The notes beneath the pieces are model-generated. The model was not told where the DNA came from. It saw only the letters and a list, made by a program, of their open reading frames with translations, and made no database searches. Shown here in pieces: positions 60,485 through 64,000 of a stretch of DNA of 64,000 nt (positions are counted from its first letter, which is position 1; each line of letters begins with the position of its first letter). The DNA comes from Rhexocercosporidium sp. MPI-PUGE-AT-0058 (lineage: Eukaryota > Ascomycota > Leotiomycetes > Helotiales). A program made the translations under genes and the position numbers. The DNA lies in NCBI GenBank assembly GCA_020746875.1, contig JAGTJL010000003.1:806001-870000 (forward strand). Direction: 5' to 3'.

Positions 60485-61169
60485 GGTTGGTAGGGTACAA
60501 GTTTGGGATTTTGACGGAGTCTGAAGCTGTAAAGATAGTTCTGAGGAGTAGATAGGAGCTTGGAATAGAAATTGAGGTTGTGATGTAATAATAGTACCTA
60601 GGGAGAAGTCCCGGGTCACTGTCGCCCTGGTGGAGTACTTCCCATCTGGTGGGGAACACACATAGAAAAAGTACTTCAAGACGACATCATTGGCTTTTGG
60701 GCGTTTTGGTATCTTTCAGCAGGCTCGGAGAGAGCCATTCTGATAGTAACTCCCACAGCGTTGGCGTCGACAGCCGTTGCACCCTAGATTGCTAGAGCTT
60801 GGAGGTGGGTCTAGTGTGGTGGGGTTGAAGACAATATTCAGTCTCAAGACTGTGCGTGGCAAAGAGTATCTGAGCATCAGCAGCTTGAGAATTCCCTTCC
60901 CGTTTTCGAGTCGAACCTCAACCTGTTAAGCCCACTAGTAAAGTTCTCAACCTCTACCTCCTATTGAAATTCATACTTTGAATACTACAAGCAGGGATGC
61001 CATGAGAAGTCTCCAGACTTATTATGCGTCACATATCTTCCTAAGCTTTCATATTTCCTCATCTTCGAAGTGGCCCAGCAAATCCCCACAAGATGGAGGT
61101 GGAATTCCCCCAGTGTCTGGCAAAATTGCTTCTGCGTCGTTTCTTGAACTCCATTCCTCGAAGTCCCTC
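60485..61169. other. intergenic
   Basis: Promoter side of the kinase gene. The kinase frame remains open upstream, but the translation is not protein-like. Confidence 0.45.
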
Positions 61170-61413
61170 CCATACTATCTCTCTTAGTGTCCTGTATGCT
61201 TTAAGACTGGCCCTCTGGCTGACCAACATCATCATCACCCCACTCGTCACGCGAATTCACGCCCACATGCTCAAGGCAATCATATTTCGCACCTTCTACT
61301 TTTTCATGACTTGCTGTATCGTCCTCCACATTTGTGCCTACTTCTGCTTTCCGGAGACCAAAGGTTTGAGATCTGACGAGGTGGACACTCTTTTCATCGT
61401 GAGCCTTAGCTGA
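61170..61413 (+). pseudogene. MFS sugar-transporter C-terminal relic
   Basis: This plus-strand piece encodes ALRLALWLTNIIITPLVTR, FRTFYFFMTCCIVLHICAYF and then FPETKGLRSDEVDTLF. The PETKG..L.E.D.LF string is the hallmark at the end of the last helix of sugar/quinate-type MFS transporters. No upstream helices or start could be traced, and the frame stops soon after. It is therefore a leftover 3' fragment, not a gene. Confidence 0.6.
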
Positions 61414-62170
61414 AATAATTCCTGGATGGTGGGCAAGTCATGAACAGCCGCAAGAGAAAGAGGTGCAATCAACAAGCGACAGACAATGATTGGAGCATTA
61501 ATGCTCGATTTACAAAAGTATAAACGGGAACGTGATCAGATCTACATCCACTATGAAACGCCAATATCGCGGCTCAATCTGGCAATTCCGTTTCGCCAAG
61601 TTAGGCTAAATACCACCCTATATACCGCAATGGGCCAGTTGTCTGGTGATCTGATAAATACTGACTGACATGATGATTTGTCAATTGCAACGTCATCTAA
61701 TGTTTATATTGCTCGCCTGGGTCCGTTCATGGGCGACTTTATTCGCCGGGAAGGCTATATTTGACGGTATATCAACACCGTAGCGGAGAGGCCACGGAAC
61801 AGCCATTCAAAACACCTTCAACACAGCTTCCTATTCCACACCCCTGCATAAAATAGGGTATAGCAGGATCCTGGAGTACAATGTTCCACAATACAAGACA
61901 AGTGGTGTACCTGGTAGAGCAAAATCTCGCTTCGGAACCTCTCGCTCGGTCAAATCACTTCTTATTCCCAAACAGCCTGATAAACAGCCTGATGGATCGA
62001 CATACACATACTCCTCACCAAAATGTCATCTCAACTCTATCCATGCATTGAACAAGTAGTGCTACACCGGCAGACATACCCGCGCCGAGGTGAAAAGAGA
62101 CAGAAATTCCCTCAATCTTGCTCTGCATCTTCGAGTCTTGTCAAACCAACCACAAGAAATTCAATCGACG
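61414..62170. other. intergenic
   Basis: No gene supported; the right end is the promoter and leader of the LPMO-like gene. Confidence 0.4.
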
Positions 62171-63050
62171 ATGTTGTTTTCTCTAACTGATATTTTGGCG
62201 CTTGCGTCGCTCGTATCAGCTGTGGTTGGACATGGAATCATCACAAACCCTTGGCCGAGAACACCTGGTGTAAGCTAATCTGTCTCTTTGTTCTCTGCAG
62301 CGCTCCCACTGTCATTCTTGAGGGTACGAAACTGACACGAATAAGGCCGCTTCGCTTGCGGCATGTGGACCAAATATAATTAATAACATCAAAGGCGACA
62401 ACACATCCCACGTGGAAGACCTTCCCGAAGCTGGCGCCAAAGACCCAAAATACCACGCCGATCAATGCAACCTCTGGCTCTGCCGAGGCTTGCAGTTTGC
62501 GGATAACAAGGACCATGTTGTAACGTACAAGCCTGGGGAGAAAGTCGATATGGAAGTTTGGCTGAGGTACGTACCCTTATTTCCGACCACCGGCAAAGAG
62601 AGACTTGGAAAATAGAAGATGGTTATTGAGAAGAAGACTGGGACTGACTCGTCATGGGAAAACAGAATCAAGCACTTCGGATCCGCCAACGTCAGCATTG
62701 TCGACACCAAGACGAACAAAATTATCTCGCCAAATCTGGTTTACTGGGCTAAGTACGCAGATGAAAAGAAAGCGACTGTGCTTAACGAGACGAAGTTCTC
62801 TTTCACGATCCCAACAGATTTGGGCTCGAAGTGTGCTACTGCTGGGAATTGCGTACGTTTCTCTGTCTTTGGATTTGGGTTTTGTCCCCTTGACTCAATT
62901 CGATGCCTTATGATTTGAGTTTTTGTTGACATTTCACAGGTTATTCAGTGGTGGTGGTATGGAACCGGGGCTAGACAGACCTATGAATCGTGCGTGGACT
63001 TCACAGTTGCGGCGCCTATGATGAAAAGTAAGAGGTTTTGGAGAGTTTGA
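62171..63050 (+). CDS. secreted LPMO-like protein (AA16-like, chitin-binding type-4 fold)
   Basis: Four exons, 62171-62269, 62346-62566, 62666-62852 and 62940-63050, about 205 aa. Residues 1-20 form a signal peptide, and cleavage after Gly20 would leave His21 as the new N-terminus (HGIITNPWPRTPG), as copper LPMOs require for the histidine brace. The acceptor of exon 3 was chosen so that LR joins IKHFGSANVSIVDT, matching the family's strand. Later blocks are CNLWLCRGLQFADN, FSFTIPTDLGSKC, GNCVIQWWWYG and QTYESCVDFTV, with paired cysteines. I recall this pattern from AA16 enzymes, which oxidatively cleave cellulose. The second brace His is not obvious: the usual HTG is replaced by KHFG, so activity is uncertain. 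The last few residues may belong to a further exon. Confidence 0.72.
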
Positions 63051-63415
63051 AGACCATACAGGCAGAGATAAGCAGGTTGATGAAGTGGATGGGAAAATAA
63101 ATGGATAAGAATTGAATTGCGCCTCTACTGTGAGGGACTTCCGTGACGACCACTTGTACCAGGTTTGCCTCGGTGCTCCTAAGAACCGAATGAAACGAAC
63201 AGCCCCTGAAAATTAGCGAGCTTGCCCTTGAATACTTCCCAAGACCTCTGTCCCAGATTGGACGATAGTGGAACAAGTCTTGCCTTCCACCGGCAATTCT
63301 ATGCCCGGGATCAAATTGTATTGTTCCGATCCCAATTTGCGCAATCATGACCCTCCATTGAGAAGATGCTCAGGATAAAGACGGATCTCCTACTTTCCTG
63401 TCCTTTATAACCCTC
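63051..63415. other. intergenic, convergent gene ends
   Basis: Between the 3' ends of the LPMO-like gene and the permease. Frames here are not supported as coding. Confidence 0.45.
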
Positions 63416-64000
63416 TTACTTGACAGCCACTGCAATTGGAACTTCAAATCGCTTCCTCCCTGAAATGACCCAGTCTCCCAGCGCAATGACAATAATAGCC
63501 CCCATCATCGGTCCAGCATAATTCATCGTAGTCGCCGTAACCGGGAGCAAGACTGGAAACGGCACAAACGTCAGGATGTACAGTATGTATACTAGCGAGA
63601 ATAAATTTATCGGAAGACCCCAGCGCCCAAGCTTGAAAGGGCCGTATTTTGGATGGCGATTCTGTAGTTTTCGAATGACGATAAATACAATCGGGATGAA
63701 GTACGAGATATAGAGAGCGATGGTAGGGAGAGATATGAGGGCGTTAAATGCCGTGGATGAACCGATGTTGATGAGAGCGAGCAGACAGCACACAGTCCCG
63801 ACTAGAAGAAGGGAGTTCAGCGGGATCTTCAGCGTCGGATGGATGTAAGAAAATGTCTTTGAGAATGGTAGTCCATTGTCGCGAGCGAAAGACCATGCGA
63901 GTCTAGATACGGAGGCAAAGATGTTGAACAAGGAGATGAACAATACGAGCGCTATCATAAAAACAAGCAAGTTGGTCGCGGGCTTCGACTTGGTGGCCTG
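63416..64000 (-). CDS. amino-acid/GABA permease, C-terminal part (runs off the window)
   Basis: The frame is open from the window edge to a TAA at 63418-63416, giving the last ~194 residues of a larger protein. It contains the APC-superfamily landmark SRLAWSFARDNGLPFSK, followed by hydrophobic helices (LLLVGTVCCLLALINIG, LISLPTIALYISYFIPIVFIVIR), then GPFKLGRWGLPINLFSLVYIL, and a short cytosolic tail ending RKRFEVPIAVAVK. This matches the Uga4/choline-type amino-acid permeases, which import GABA or other amines at the plasma membrane. The 5' two thirds lie beyond 64000. The GPFxLGRWGxxIN block is strongly typical of the group. Confidence 0.88.
   Translation of the reverse strand, partial: QATKSKPATNLLVFMIALVLFISLFNIFASVSRLAWSFARDNGLPFSKTFSYIHPTLKIPLNSLLLVGTVCCLLALINIGSSTAFNALISLPTIALYISYFIPIVFIVIRKLQNRHPKYGPFKLGRWGLPINLFSLVYILYILTFVPFPVLLPVTATTMNYAGPMMGAIIVIALGDWVISGRKRFEVPIAVAVK

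Overview
The window looks like nuclear DNA of a filamentous ascomycete (Pezizomycotina; I lean to Leotiomycetes, but that is inference). The evidence is many 50-70 nt GT..AG introns, well-spaced genes on both strands, four Zn2Cys6 regulators, 2EXR proteins, a NACHT/STAND protein, CHRD, SGNH and LPMO-like secreted proteins, and a Rad5-like SNF2 helicase. No rRNA, convincing tRNA, CRISPR array or intact transposon was seen. Exon boundaries were set by hand from splice signals, reading phase and family motifs.

Layout. 0.8-4.1 kb holds two secreted proteins (SGNH esterase, CHRD protein) and is followed by a decayed Gfo/Idh dehydrogenase at 6.0-6.7 kb. 7.7-13.7 kb is a compact catabolic-looking trio: M20 amidohydrolase, Zn2Cys6 regulator, and a Dal5-type permease with six exons. 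13.7-18.9 kb is gene-poor and holds 2EXR relics and one unrecognised two-exon ORF. 18.9-26.2 kb is a four-gene lipid-modification cluster: DUF1365 protein, FAD amine-oxidase-like protein, and two different cyclopropane-fatty-acid-synthase-type methyltransferases. 27.6-40.5 kb carries housekeeping-like or structural genes: a triple-AAA+ CbbX-like ATPase, a TPT-DUF3431 membrane fusion, a BTB protein, and a WW protein with a long Pro/Gln-rich body and Gly-rich tail. 41.4-44.8 kb has two tandem Zn2Cys6 regulators.

46.2-54.4 kb is a divergent pair: a 10-exon NACHT/STAND protein and a 13-exon SNF2 helicase. The STAND protein ends in C2H2-like fingers and then a domain that reads as the EVH1/PH-like N-terminal domain of PP4 regulatory subunit 3 (Psy2/SMEK). 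That fusion is the most unusual thing in the window. 54.9-64 kb holds another Zn2Cys6 regulator, an intact 2EXR gene and a 2EXR relic, a YFH7-like kinase, a sugar-transporter relic, an AA16-like LPMO candidate and the 3' end of an amino-acid permease that runs off the window.

How genes may work together. The M20/regulator/permease trio would import and hydrolyse an acylated or peptide-like nitrogen compound. The lipid cluster would methylate or cyclopropanate unsaturated acyl chains and then oxidise them; equivalent gene sets are neighbours in proteobacteria. Both readings rest on family membership and gene order, not on experiments.
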